NCBI RefSeq assembly: GCF_021606685.1
Contig: NZ_WKCB01000003.1
Location: forward strand, 62,001 to 126,000
Direction of reading: 5' to 3'
DNA length: 64,000 nt
Source: Pseudomonas syringae
Lineage (GTDB): Bacteria > Pseudomonadota > Gammaproteobacteria > Pseudomonadales > Pseudomonadaceae
Shown: piece after piece, positions 40,153-48,989 of the stretch
Layout of the letters: each line of letters starts with the position of its first letter
Numbering within the stretch: position 1 is the stretch's first letter
Position numbers and translations under genes: made by a program
The notes under the pieces: generated by a model
The model's database searches: none
What the model was told of the DNA's origin: nothing
What the model saw: only the letters and a program-made list of their open reading frames with translations

Positions 40153-40572
40153 TTAATTCTGCGGTGACGTGTTCGCTTCATTCACGCCGTAGTTGCGCAA
40201 GCCGGCGAGGATGTCCCGGTCCAGCATGCTGATCCAGCGGTTGTAGTTGCGGTGAATCTTGCCGTCCTTGTAGCCCAGGTCGCGGCTGTCGCGGTAGGTG
40301 ATGGCGTAGCTGGTGCGGGTGTAGCGGATGTCGATGGCCGCATAGAACTGGTTGCGCACGGTGATCTCGGCCTGCACCAGGTGCGGGCTCAGGCGCTGCA
40401 CGGTCCATTCGCGTTTTTGCAGGGCCGCGACGATCACCTGCTTGATCTTTTCTTCACTGGCCTGGGTGTTGGCCGGCAGGTCGTGCTGGGTGTTGAGCAC
40501 CGGTTTGCTGGTGCAGCCGGCAGTCGTCAGCAGGGCCAGCGTGATCAGGGTAGCGCGTAGCAAGGAAGACAT
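40153..40572 (-). CDS. Small lipoprotein at the 3' end of the aryl polyene operon
   Basis: A 139-residue protein with a lipoprotein signal (LITLALLTTAGC, lipid on Cys19). The mature part has alpha/beta character, including QVIVAALQKREWTVQRL and a YNRWISMLDRDIL motif near the end. The family is not one I can name. It follows apeR by 26 bp on the same strand, so co-transcription is likely. A role in pigment placement at the envelope is only a guess from context. Confidence 0.8.
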   Translation of the reverse strand: MSSLLRATLITLALLTTAGCTSKPVLNTQHDLPANTQASEEKIKQVIVAALQKREWTVQRLSPHLVQAEITVRNQFYAAIDIRYTRTSYAITYRDSRDLGYKDGKIHRNYNRWISMLDRDILAGLRNYGVNEANTSPQN

Positions 40573-40598
40573 TCCGTATTCTCCAATCGATTAAAAAG

Positions 40599-41825
40599 TC
40601 AGGACCAGCGGCGGAAGATCAGCGACGTGTTGACGCCGCCAAAGGCAAAATTGTTATTCATCACATAGTCATTGTGCATCTCGCGAAAGCCCCCTTGCAG
40701 GTAGTCCAGTTCGCCGCATTGCGGGTCCACGGCGTCCAGGTTGAAGGTGTGCACGTACTGGTCGCGGTTCATCATCTCGATGCTGAACCAGGATTCCAAT
40801 GCGCCGCACGCGCCCAAGGTGTGGCCGAGGAAGCTTTTCTGCGAGCTGATGGGCATGCGGCTGCCGAACAGGCTGCTGGTGGCCAGGGTTTCGGCGATGT
40901 CGCCCTGGTCGGTGGCGGTGCCGTGGCCGTTGACGTAACCGATGGCATCCGGGGTGAGCCCGGCGTCCTCCAGTGCCAGTTCCATCGCGCGGCGCATGGT
41001 TTTCTGCTCGGGACGGGTGGTGTGCTGGCCGTCGGCGTTGCTGCCAAACCCGACCAGCTCAGCGTGGATATGCGCTCCGCGTGCCAGGGCATGCTCCAAC
41101 TCTTCGAGCACCAGCATGCCGCCGCCTTCGCCGATCACCAGGCCGTCGCGGCCACTGTCGTAAGGGCGCGGGCTGGTTTGCGGTGCATCGTTTTTCAGGC
41201 TGGTGGCGTAGAGCGCGTCGAACACCATGGCCTCGGTCGGGCACAGCTCTTCGGCGCCGCCGGCGAGCATCAATGGCAGGCGGCCGAACTTGATTGCCTC
41301 ATACGCATAGCCGATGCCCTGGCTGCCGCTGGTGCAGGCGCTGGACGTAGGAATCAGCCGCCCGGTAAGGCCAAAGAAAATGCTGATATTCGCCGCGGTG
41401 GTGTGCGGCATCATGCGCACATAGGAGTTGGCATTCAGCCCCTCGGCCACCGAGTTCAGCAGCATATTGCCGAACGCCTTGATCTCATCGGTACTGCCGG
41501 TGGACGAGCCGCAGGCCACGCCCATGCGGCCGTCCTTGATCGACTCGTCACCCAGCAAACCGGCGTCCTGCAAGGCCTGCTCAGCCGCCCACACCGCCAG
41601 GCGCGACACGCGCCCCATGCTGCGCAGTTGCTTGCGCGTCCAATGCGCGGGTACCACGAAATCGTCGATTGGTCCGGCCAGGCGTGTATTCAATTCAGTG
41701 AAGCGGTCCCACTCGTCCATGCGCCGGATGCCGCTGCGGTTGGCGCGGAAGTTGGCTGCGATGGTGTCCCAATCGCCGCCCAGGGAGGTCATGCCGGCCA
41801 TGCCGGTGACGACTACGCGCTTCAT
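40599..41825 (-). CDS. apeR: Aryl polyene beta-ketoacyl synthase (FabF-like), ApeR
   Basis: A 408-residue ketosynthase with a complete Cys-His-His triad: SSACTSGSQ, GHGTATDQGD and FLGHTLGACG. It extends or initiates the polyene chain on acyl carrier protein. Start MKRVVVTG shares a base with the apeQ stop. Order apeO-P-Q-R matches the end of the E. coli APE cluster, which supports the name. Confidence 0.88.
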   Translation of the reverse strand: MKRVVVTGMAGMTSLGGDWDTIAANFRANRSGIRRMDEWDRFTELNTRLAGPIDDFVVPAHWTRKQLRSMGRVSRLAVWAAEQALQDAGLLGDESIKDGRMGVACGSSTGSTDEIKAFGNMLLNSVAEGLNANSYVRMMPHTTAANISIFFGLTGRLIPTSSACTSGSQGIGYAYEAIKFGRLPLMLAGGAEELCPTEAMVFDALYATSLKNDAPQTSPRPYDSGRDGLVIGEGGGMLVLEELEHALARGAHIHAELVGFGSNADGQHTTRPEQKTMRRAMELALEDAGLTPDAIGYVNGHGTATDQGDIAETLATSSLFGSRMPISSQKSFLGHTLGACGALESWFSIEMMNRDQYVHTFNLDAVDPQCGELDYLQGGFREMHNDYVMNNNFAFGGVNTSLIFRRWS

Positions 41826-42553
41826 CAGCACAGGCCTCCATTCACGGCCAGTACCTGGCGCGTGATGTAGCCGGCTTCGGCCGACATCAGGAAATTCACC
41901 GCGCCGGCGACTTCTTCCGGGGTGCCCATGCGTTGCGCCGGGATCATCTTCATCAGGTCTTCCACCGGTACGTTCTCATCCAGCATCGCGGTGTCGATCA
42001 AGCCGGGAGCGACGCAGTTGACGGTAATTTTGCGCTTGCCCAGCTCGATGGCCAACGCCTTGGCGGCGCCGATCAGGCCGGCTTTGGACGCGCTGTAATT
42101 GACCTGGCCACGGTTGCCGATCAACCCCGACACCGACGTGATGCACACGATACGCCCCGCCGCGCGACGACGGATCATAGGCATCATCACCGGGTGCAGC
42201 ACGTTGTAGAAACCATCCAGGTTGGTGCGCATCACCACGTCCCAATCGTCCTCGGACAGGGCCGGGAATGCACCGTCGCGGGTCAGGCCGGCGTTGAGCA
42301 CTACGCCGTAGTAAGCGCCATGTTGCTCCACGTCGGCCTCAAGGATTGCCTTGCACGCCGCGCGGTCTGCCACATCGAATTGCAGCACGCGGGCCTTGCG
42401 GCCCAAGGCTTCAACTTCAACCTGCACCGCGTCGGCTTCAGCGCGGCCACTGCGGCAATGCAGCACGATGTCATGGCCGGCCTGGGCCAGGCGCAGGGCA
42501 ATGGCGCGGCCGATGCCACGGCTGGAGCCGGTGACCAGTACGGATTCAGTCAT
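41825..42553 (-). CDS. apeQ: Aryl polyene 3-ketoacyl-ACP reductase (FabG-like), ApeQ
   Basis: A 242-residue short-chain dehydrogenase. The NADPH motif TGSSRGIGRAIA is at residues 8-19 and the catalytic Ser and YSASKAG (Tyr/Lys) near residues 140-160. It reduces the keto group in each polyene elongation cycle. Start overlaps the apeP stop by four bases. Confidence 0.9.
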   Translation of the reverse strand: MTESVLVTGSSRGIGRAIALRLAQAGHDIVLHCRSGRAEADAVQVEVEALGRKARVLQFDVADRAACKAILEADVEQHGAYYGVVLNAGLTRDGAFPALSEDDWDVVMRTNLDGFYNVLHPVMMPMIRRRAAGRIVCITSVSGLIGNRGQVNYSASKAGLIGAAKALAIELGKRKITVNCVAPGLIDTAMLDENVPVEDLMKMIPAQRMGTPEEVAGAVNFLMSAEAGYITRQVLAVNGGLC

Positions 42554-43011
42554 GGCGTTTCGTCCTTCGATTCATCTAAATAGTTGGCCGCCTGGGGCGG
42601 TCGAAATACGTTCAAGCGGGCGCTGGCATGGATACCGCTGCCAGTGAGGTGGCATTCGAACACACCCATGCCGTTGTCGTCTTCCAGGGAGCGCAGGCCG
42701 TGGATAGTCAGCTCGGCGCCTGCCGGGAAGTGTTCTACGTTGCACTCGAACTTGCGGGTGCCGAGCAAAAAGCCCAGCTCCACTGCGGCGCCGTTCTGGC
42801 GGGCGCGGCAGCCGGCGTAGGCGGCAACGCTCTGCGCCATCAGCTCGATGCCGACCCAGGCGGGCAGGCTGCCGTCGGGGCGGTTGAACAGGCCGCCGGG
42901 CTTGACGGTAACGCGGGTGTGAATCTGCTCTTCATCGAATGACACAACCTGGTCGATCAGGATCATGTCGCCCGCATGGGGCAGCAGTTCGGCGAGTGGC
43001 CAATTAATCAT
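42550..43011 (-). CDS. apeP: Aryl polyene hotdog dehydratase, ApeP
   Basis: A 153-residue FabZ/FabA-like hotdog protein (LLPHAGDMILIDQVVSFDEE). The H13-containing LLPHAGDM motif and the AWVGIELMAQSVAAYAG helix fit the family. In the E. coli and Xenorhabdus systems ApeP pairs with ApeI to dehydrate the growing chain without enoyl reduction, which leaves the conjugated polyene. ATGA overlap with apeO. Confidence 0.87.
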   Translation of the reverse strand: MINWPLAELLPHAGDMILIDQVVSFDEEQIHTRVTVKPGGLFNRPDGSLPAWVGIELMAQSVAAYAGCRARQNGAAVELGFLLGTRKFECNVEHFPAGAELTIHGLRSLEDDNGMGVFECHLTGSGIHASARLNVFRPPQAANYLDESKDETP

Positions 43012-44174
43012 GGGGCCTCTGCGATAATCAGGCTGACGTTATTGCCGCCGAAGGCAAACGAGTTGCTCATCAAGCAGCGTTTTTCCAGGGCATCACCGGC
43101 CTGAGCCCACTGCAAGGCGGGCAATGCCGGGTCGGCGTGACCGTCCCAGATATGCGGCGCCAGTCTGCCGTGCTTGAGGCTCAGCCAGCAGAACGCGGCT
43201 TCCAGCGCGCCGGCGGCGCCCAAGGTGTGGCCGCTCATGGGTTTGGTCGACGAGCAGGCCACGCCGCCTGGGAACAGGCTGGCGACGGCCAGGCTTTCCA
43301 TGGCGTCGTTGTGCTGGGTAGCGGTGCCGTGCAGGTTCAGGTAGCCGATCTGCTCGGGCGCCAGTTTCGCACTGGCCAGGGCCTTGCGCATCGCCTGCAT
43401 CGCGCCTTTGCCGCTGGGCTCGGGTGCCGAGATATGGTGCGCGTCGCAGCTCGCGCCGCTGCCCAGCAACGCGATGGGCGCGGGCTCGCGGCTCATCAGG
43501 AACAGCACCGCCGCCTCGCCGATATTGATGCCGTTGCGGTTCACCGAAAACGGATTGCAGCGCTGGTTCGATACCGCTTCCAACGCGCTGAAACCGTTGA
43601 GCGTGAGCTTGCACAGGCTGTCGACGCCGCCGCAGATCACCGCGTCGCACACGCCCAGATCCAGCAAGCGCTGGGCACTCATCAGGGCACGGGCGCTGGA
43701 GGTGCAGGCGGTAGAAATCACATAGGCCGGGCCGCTCAGTTGCAGCCAATCGGCGAGGAAATTCGCCGGGGCGCTGAGTTCCTGTTGCCGGTAGTCGTAG
43801 TCGCCGGGGAACTGGCTGTCGCGCAGGTAATGGGCAATGCCACGGCTGGCCTCATCGATACCCGAGGTGCTGGTGCCCAGCACGATGCCGATGCGCGAGG
43901 CGCCGTAGGTACGGATCGCCTGGCGGATTTCGCCCTCGACCTGCAACGCGGCTTCCAGCAGCAGCTGGTTATTACGGCTGCTCTGCTGGCCCAGTTCCAC
44001 CGGGATGGTCGCCAGTTCACCGTGCACGCCGCCCACCGGCAGCACGCGCTCGGGCACCCAACCGCTTTCGGCGCGCATGCCGGAGCAGTCACCGGCAAAC
44101 AGGCTGCGGCTGACGTCGGCCTGGCCACGGCCAAGGGCGCAGATCACGCCCAGGGCATTCAGGTAAGCCGTCAT
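43008..44174 (-). CDS. apeO: Aryl polyene main elongating ketosynthase, ApeO
   Basis: A 388-residue ketosynthase. The catalytic Cys (STACTSSARAL) and two His (LHGTATQHND; SGHTLGAAGALEA) are present. In characterised APE pathways ApeO forms a heterodimer with the chain-length factor ApeC, encoded at 57291. Start at MTAYLNALGVI, four-base overlap with apeN; a 31-codon longer frame lies inside apeN and is rejected. Confidence 0.88.
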   Translation of the reverse strand: MTAYLNALGVICALGRGQADVSRSLFAGDCSGMRAESGWVPERVLPVGGVHGELATIPVELGQQSSRNNQLLLEAALQVEGEIRQAIRTYGASRIGIVLGTSTSGIDEASRGIAHYLRDSQFPGDYDYRQQELSAPANFLADWLQLSGPAYVISTACTSSARALMSAQRLLDLGVCDAVICGGVDSLCKLTLNGFSALEAVSNQRCNPFSVNRNGINIGEAAVLFLMSREPAPIALLGSGASCDAHHISAPEPSGKGAMQAMRKALASAKLAPEQIGYLNLHGTATQHNDAMESLAVASLFPGGVACSSTKPMSGHTLGAAGALEAAFCWLSLKHGRLAPHIWDGHADPALPALQWAQAGDALEKRCLMSNSFAFGGNNVSLIIAEAP

Positions 44175-44653
44175 CGAGTGCCTCCAAGCGGTGTGATGCG
44201 GTAGCTCAGCGGCTGGCCACTCATGTTCACGCGAAACACTTGAGAGGACTGATACACGATCTGCCAATGCCCCGGCAGCGTGCGCGTCAGGTCCATCGCC
44301 TGGGCGCTGGGGTACAGCGTGCGCACGTCATCCGCCGAGGTCAGGGCGAACAGCAACGCAGCAAACAGCTCGCGGGCCTGGGGGTTGGGCGGCAGCAAGC
44401 CGTCGGCCTGCCACTGCCCATCGATCAGTTTTTGCCGGGCCTGCGGGATGCCCAGCGGGTCCATCATCGACCAGCGAATGCCGCCGCCTTCGCGCTGGAT
44501 CACCAGCAGCCAGTCCTGGCTCTGGCCTTCTGCCAGGCGCTGCACATGCAATTGCAGCGGCAAGGCCAGGGACGGTGTTTTTTCCGGCAACGGCGGTTGG
44601 CTGGCGCAGGCGCCCAGCAGCAACAGGCAGCCGATCAACAGCAGGCGCCTCAT
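44171..44653 (-). CDS. apeN: DUF3261-type lipoprotein, ApeN
   Basis: A 160-residue lipoprotein with signal MRRLLLIGCLLLLGAC, lipidation on Cys16. The rest is a compact domain of the DUF3261 kind (LLVIQREGGGIRWSMMDPLGIPQARQKL), reminiscent of outer-membrane lipoproteins such as LolB. Along with ApeL (LolA-like) and ApeM (MMPL) it is a candidate for exporting the polyene lipid to the outer membrane. Start overlaps the methyltransferase stop (ATGA). Confidence 0.82.
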   Translation of the reverse strand: MRRLLLIGCLLLLGACASQPPLPEKTPSLALPLQLHVQRLAEGQSQDWLLVIQREGGGIRWSMMDPLGIPQARQKLIDGQWQADGLLPPNPQARELFAALLFALTSADDVRTLYPSAQAMDLTRTLPGHWQIVYQSSQVFRVNMSGQPLSYRITPLGGTR

Positions 44654-45399
44654 GTCGGCGTGCTCGCCAGCGGTTTGCGGGCCACGCAGTTGACCAGGGT
44701 TTCTTCGCGTTGGCCAATCGGCGGCGCCTTGCGCAGGCCCCAGCGTTCCAGCAGGCCGAAATCGGTGGCACGGCTCCACCACAAATACGGGTACGAAACG
44801 TTCTGCGCGTCGAACTCAAAGCCCTGTTCGCGCAGCATCTGCAGGTACTCTTCGGCGCTTTTCTGTACGTGCATCGGGTGGCGGAACAGCCAGCGAATCA
44901 CCCAGGTGTCGATATAGGCCTCGGTGGATTCGGCAAACAGCAGATAACCGCCAGGCTTGAGCACGCGGTAGAACTCTTTCAGTGCGCGCTGTTGTTCAAC
45001 CAGGTGATGAAAGGTCTGGTGGCAGAACAGGATATCGACGCTGGCATCCGCTACCTGCAGGGTCGCACAGTCACTGCCGATCAACTCCACGGCCAGGCCT
45101 TGACGCGCGGCTTCTGCACGGCTCAGTTCCAGGCTGTGGAGGTCGGCATCCAGGCCGATCAGGCGTGAGGGCGCAAACACTTGCTGCAACAGCCTGAAGG
45201 ATTTGCCCTGGCCGCAACCAGCGTCCAGCAGCACCGGCGCCGCCGGCAAGGGCTCGCTGAACAGGCTGCGCAGGTCGTTGATCGCCACGCGCAACACGTG
45301 GTGCTGCCAGGTATGGCTGCGCAGAAACCAGAAGCCGAAGCGGGTTTCTTCGACGTAGTTTTGACTCAGGTAGTTTTTTTCAACAGACGGGCTACTCAC
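44650..45399 (-). CDS. SAM-dependent methyltransferase of the aryl polyene cluster, GTG start
   Basis: A 249-residue class I methyltransferase. The SAM motif is VLLDAGCGQGKSF near residue 56, with the acidic loop IGLDAD and the post-motif YRVLKPGGYLLFAEST. APE head groups are commonly methylated on or next to the phenol, which fits. It could correspond to ApeB of other clusters, though it sits at a different place. The start is GTG, overlapping the preceding stop (GTGA). Confidence 0.85.
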   Translation of the reverse strand: MSSPSVEKNYLSQNYVEETRFGFWFLRSHTWQHHVLRVAINDLRSLFSEPLPAAPVLLDAGCGQGKSFRLLQQVFAPSRLIGLDADLHSLELSRAEAARQGLAVELIGSDCATLQVADASVDILFCHQTFHHLVEQQRALKEFYRVLKPGGYLLFAESTEAYIDTWVIRWLFRHPMHVQKSAEEYLQMLREQGFEFDAQNVSYPYLWWSRATDFGLLERWGLRKAPPIGQREETLVNCVARKPLASTPT

Positions 45400-46643
45400 G
45401 CTGCATCCCCTGCACAAATCTCCGACAACATCCGCAACCGCCGCTTGGGCTCGCTGACAAACGGGTTGCGCTCATCCCAGGCGTAGCCGGCGAGGATCGA
45501 GCTGATCATCCGGCGAATCTCCGGCGAACTGCCCGGGTGGAAAATCACGTCCTGGAACGTCCCCGCATACCAGCCTTCGACGTAGCAACGGAAGGTGTCG
45601 ACACCGCGCTTGAGCGGCTCGGCGAATTCGGTTTGCCAGTCTACCGTCTGGCCTTTGAGCTGACGGTCGAGCAAGCCGGCCGCCATGCTCGCCGAACGCA
45701 TGGCGATGGTGACGCCGGAGGAGAACACCGGGTCGAGGAATTCCGCCGCATTGCCCAGCAGCGCAAAGCCCGGGCCGTGCAGGCTTTTGACGTTGGCCGA
45801 GTAGCCGCCGATGGTGCGCGCGGGGGTGTCCCATACGGCGCTTTTGAGCACGCCGGACAGGCTCGGGGTTTCGTCGATAAAACCGCGCAGGCAGGCGTCG
45901 AGGTCGCTGTCGCGGCCGTCGAAATGCTCCTTGGCAGCGACCACGCCCACCGAGCTGCGGCCGTTGCTGAACGGGATGGTCCAGAACCAGATATCACGCT
46001 TGGTGGGGTGGGTGGTGACCAGGATCTTGGTGCGGTCAAAGCTTGGGTGTTCGATGCGGTCTTCAACGTGCGTGAACACCGCCTGGCGCAGCGGGAAATT
46101 CGACGGCGCCTCCAGGTCCAGCAGGCGCGGCAGCACACGGCCATAGCCGCTGGCGTCGAGCACGAACGTGGCCTTGAGGTGGTACTCGCTGCCGTTCTCG
46201 CGGCGCACATGCAGGTAGCGGCACTCGCCTTTGAAGTCCACGCCGACGATGGTTTCGCCATAGCGAATATCGACGCCCTGCAACGCGGCCTGGTCGGCCA
46301 GCAGTTTGTCGAACTCACCGCGCTGTACCTGGAAGGTGGTCGGCTTGCCGTTGCTGAAGGTGTCGCCGAAATCGAACGCGCTGTAGCGCTCGCCCCAGGC
46401 GAACGCGGCGCCGGTTTTCACCTGGAACCCCGCCGCCTGTACGGCGTCGAGCATGCCGGCTTCTTCGATAAAATCGATGCAGTGCGACAGCAGGCTTTCG
46501 CCGATGGAAAAGCGCGGAAAATGCTGGCGCTCGATGATCAATACATCATGCCCTTTGCGCTTTAGCAGCGCGGCGGCGATGGCACCGGACGGGCCGGCAC
46601 CGATCACCACCACTTGGCGACGTTCCATTTCAACTGTGGGCAC
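45396..46643 (-). CDS. FAD-dependent oxidoreductase with halogenase-like motifs
   Basis: A 415-residue flavoprotein. The FAD fold VVVIGAGPSGAIAAALL is near residue 12. It continues RFSIGESLLSHCIDFIEE, as in phenolic and pyrrole halogenases. Near residue 200 it has WFWTIP, matching the WxWxIP signature that in flavin halogenases suppresses monooxygenation. Related enzymes accompany flexirubin- and xanthomonadin-type clusters. Start taken as GTG at 46643 because AAGGAG lies five bases upstream; the ATG at 46628 is possible. It may halogenate or oxidise the aromatic head; activity is unproven. Confidence 0.8.
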   Translation of the reverse strand: MPTVEMERRQVVVIGAGPSGAIAAALLKRKGHDVLIIERQHFPRFSIGESLLSHCIDFIEEAGMLDAVQAAGFQVKTGAAFAWGERYSAFDFGDTFSNGKPTTFQVQRGEFDKLLADQAALQGVDIRYGETIVGVDFKGECRYLHVRRENGSEYHLKATFVLDASGYGRVLPRLLDLEAPSNFPLRQAVFTHVEDRIEHPSFDRTKILVTTHPTKRDIWFWTIPFSNGRSSVGVVAAKEHFDGRDSDLDACLRGFIDETPSLSGVLKSAVWDTPARTIGGYSANVKSLHGPGFALLGNAAEFLDPVFSSGVTIAMRSASMAAGLLDRQLKGQTVDWQTEFAEPLKRGVDTFRCYVEGWYAGTFQDVIFHPGSSPEIRRMISSILAGYAWDERNPFVSEPKRRLRMLSEICAGDAA

Positions 46644-46676
46644 GAAGGCTCCTTGCCGCATGGGCGATAATCACAT

Positions 46677-48989
46677 TCATAAGGCGTGTTTCTGTTGGCC
46701 GGCCCAGGGCGCCAGCATAAAGCTGAACGCCAGGCCCAGGCTGACCGAAAGACCGAAATTACTCACCGCCGGGGTGCTGGACACCGCCAGTAGGCCGAAC
46801 GACAACCAAGTGGTCAGCGCGGCCAGGAGGGTTCCCAACAGGCTCACGGCGGGGCCGCCGATCTGTTCGCGCATCAAAATCGCATAGTCGACGCTGATGG
46901 CCGTGACCAGCAGCAGGCCGAACAGGCTGAACAGCGTCAGCGGCTGCCCCAACCAACCCAGGCTGGCCAGGCTGCACAGCGCCGCCAGCAACGGCAGGGC
47001 GACGATGCGTAAGGCCCCGCCAACGCCGAATGGCAGGACCAACAGCAGCACGATCAGCACGCACGACATCAATTTCAATTCTGCTGCGCTGATCTGCGTG
47101 TCGGCAAATACGCGGTTCAGGTCCCCGAGGCGATCCACCAACTGCACACCCGGCAAATCCACGGCCTGCACCCGCAGTAACGCGGGGTTGTTCAAACCTT
47201 GCAGGCTGACCATGGCCGCCACGCCGCCGTCCACCGGGCCGAGCCACAGCGTGCGCCAGGGCTCGGCCAGCGGGCCGACCAGGGCGGCGTCGATATCTTG
47301 GGTGGGCAGCGCTTGCAGCTGCGCCACTTCAGCATGCAGGGCGCTGGCGGGCACGCCGAGGTCGAGCAGCGGCTGCCAGTGTTGCGGCAGTTGGTTCAGC
47401 GCATCACGCAGGCGTTGTTGTTCGGCGGGCAGGCTGACCAGTTGGCTGAGCGCCAGGTAGCCCTGCAGTTTGTCCATGTTTACCAGCTGGTCCAGGCGCT
47501 GGGCCAACGCGGCCTGGCGTTCCAGCAACTGCTGCTGGTTGTCGGCCCGCACCAGGAAAAACTGGCTGGTGGGCTGGAACCCGGTAATGCGCGCCACGGC
47601 TTGGGCTTCTTGCAGCAATTGCGGCGGTGCGCCGATCCATTGGCGGATATCGTTTTTGCTGTTCAACTGCCACAGGCCGCCTGCGCAGAACACCAGCACC
47701 AGCACCAACAGGACGGGGCTCGGTACGCGCATGAGCAAGGCTGCGCGCAGCCCCCACAGGCATTCGGCGATGCGCAACGGCCAGTGCGCCGGGCGCAGTT
47801 CCACGCCTTTGAGCAGGGCCGGTAACAGGCACACGGCGGACAGGTACGCCCCCACCAGGCCGGCAGCCGAGAACACCGCAATCTGGGTCAGGGCCGGGAA
47901 CGGCGTCCAGGCCAACGCCAGGTAGCCGATGCAACTGGTGGCCAGGCTCAGGCTCAACCCCGGCAGGGTCAGGCGCAACGCCGGCCAACTGCGCCAGGGC
48001 TGCAGGCTCCAGCTTTTCGAGAGGTAGTGCAGCGGGTAATCCACCGCCACGCCGATCAGGCTGGAGCCCAAGACCAGGGTCATCACATGCATATGGCCGA
48101 ACAGCGCCACACAGGCCACCGCACCAAACAACATGCCCACCAGCACCGGCACAAAGGCCAGCAGCACGCGCCAACGGCGGAACGCCAGCAACAGCAGCAA
48201 CAAGATGCCAACCGTGGCACCGCCGCCGACCCAGGTGATTTCCCGCGTGGCTTGTTGCTGCCCATTGGCTGCGTAGAGCAGACCGCTGGCCGCGAGCAGT
48301 TGCGCGCCCTGCTCAGCAGCCTGTGCGCGGCTGGCCTGGAGCAAATCCGCCACCTGCAGCGGCAATTGCATATCGAAGGCATTGCCGGTGGTGCGCGCGC
48401 GCAGCAGCACCCAGCTTTTGCCGTCGGCATCGGCGATCAATGCGCCGCTGCCGATATCCAGCTGCACCGCGCCGTGCTGTGGCTGGCTGTTCTGGATGCG
48501 CCCGGTGAGGCCCAGCCAGTCATCCTGGCTAGGCACCAGGCTGAAGCCGGTGAACGGGTCGAACAGCGCTTGCACGCGTTGTTGGATAAACGCGTCGGGC
48601 TGCTCGATCAGTTGCGCGCGGTCTTTGCTCGAGAGCATCGCCAAACGCCCGCGCAGCAGTTGCTCACGCAGGGCCGGCAAGTCGGCTTGCAGGTTCCACT
48701 GGACCTTTTCGAACAGGCCGCTGGCCTGCCAGTGCTCGCCCAACTGCTGCGCCACGGCCACCGCTTGCTGGCGGTCGGTGTGCCCGACCAATACCAGCAT
48801 TTCGCGGTTCAGCGGCTCTTGCATGCGCTGTTCGGCTTGCAGCTCCAGGGCATTCGGCGTGCTGCCCGGCACCAGCTCCATGAGGTTGGCCGACAGCGGC
48901 GCGCCATGGCGCCACTGCCAGCCGGCCAGGGCCAGCACGGCCACCAGCAGGATCAGGAACAGGCGGGGCAGCAGGCGCTCACTGGGCAA
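46677..48989 (-). CDS. apeM: MMPL-family exporter, ApeM, TTG start
   Basis: A 770-residue RND/MMPL-type transporter with two similar halves. Each half has a membrane helix, a large periplasmic loop and a bundle of helices, such as TVGILLLLLLAFRRWRVLLAFVPVL and LPFGVGGALRIVALPLL. In APE systems ApeM is thought to move the finished lipid from the inner membrane. The start is TTG, overlapping apeL by 11 bases. Confidence 0.85.
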   Translation of the reverse strand: MPSERLLPRLFLILLVAVLALAGWQWRHGAPLSANLMELVPGSTPNALELQAEQRMQEPLNREMLVLVGHTDRQQAVAVAQQLGEHWQASGLFEKVQWNLQADLPALREQLLRGRLAMLSSKDRAQLIEQPDAFIQQRVQALFDPFTGFSLVPSQDDWLGLTGRIQNSQPQHGAVQLDIGSGALIADADGKSWVLLRARTTGNAFDMQLPLQVADLLQASRAQAAEQGAQLLAASGLLYAANGQQQATREITWVGGGATVGILLLLLLAFRRWRVLLAFVPVLVGMLFGAVACVALFGHMHVMTLVLGSSLIGVAVDYPLHYLSKSWSLQPWRSWPALRLTLPGLSLSLATSCIGYLALAWTPFPALTQIAVFSAAGLVGAYLSAVCLLPALLKGVELRPAHWPLRIAECLWGLRAALLMRVPSPVLLVLVLVFCAGGLWQLNSKNDIRQWIGAPPQLLQEAQAVARITGFQPTSQFFLVRADNQQQLLERQAALAQRLDQLVNMDKLQGYLALSQLVSLPAEQQRLRDALNQLPQHWQPLLDLGVPASALHAEVAQLQALPTQDIDAALVGPLAEPWRTLWLGPVDGGVAAMVSLQGLNNPALLRVQAVDLPGVQLVDRLGDLNRVFADTQISAAELKLMSCVLIVLLLVLPFGVGGALRIVALPLLAALCSLASLGWLGQPLTLFSLFGLLLVTAISVDYAILMREQIGGPAVSLLGTLLAALTTWLSFGLLAVSSTPAVSNFGLSVSLGLAFSFMLAPWAGQQKHAL

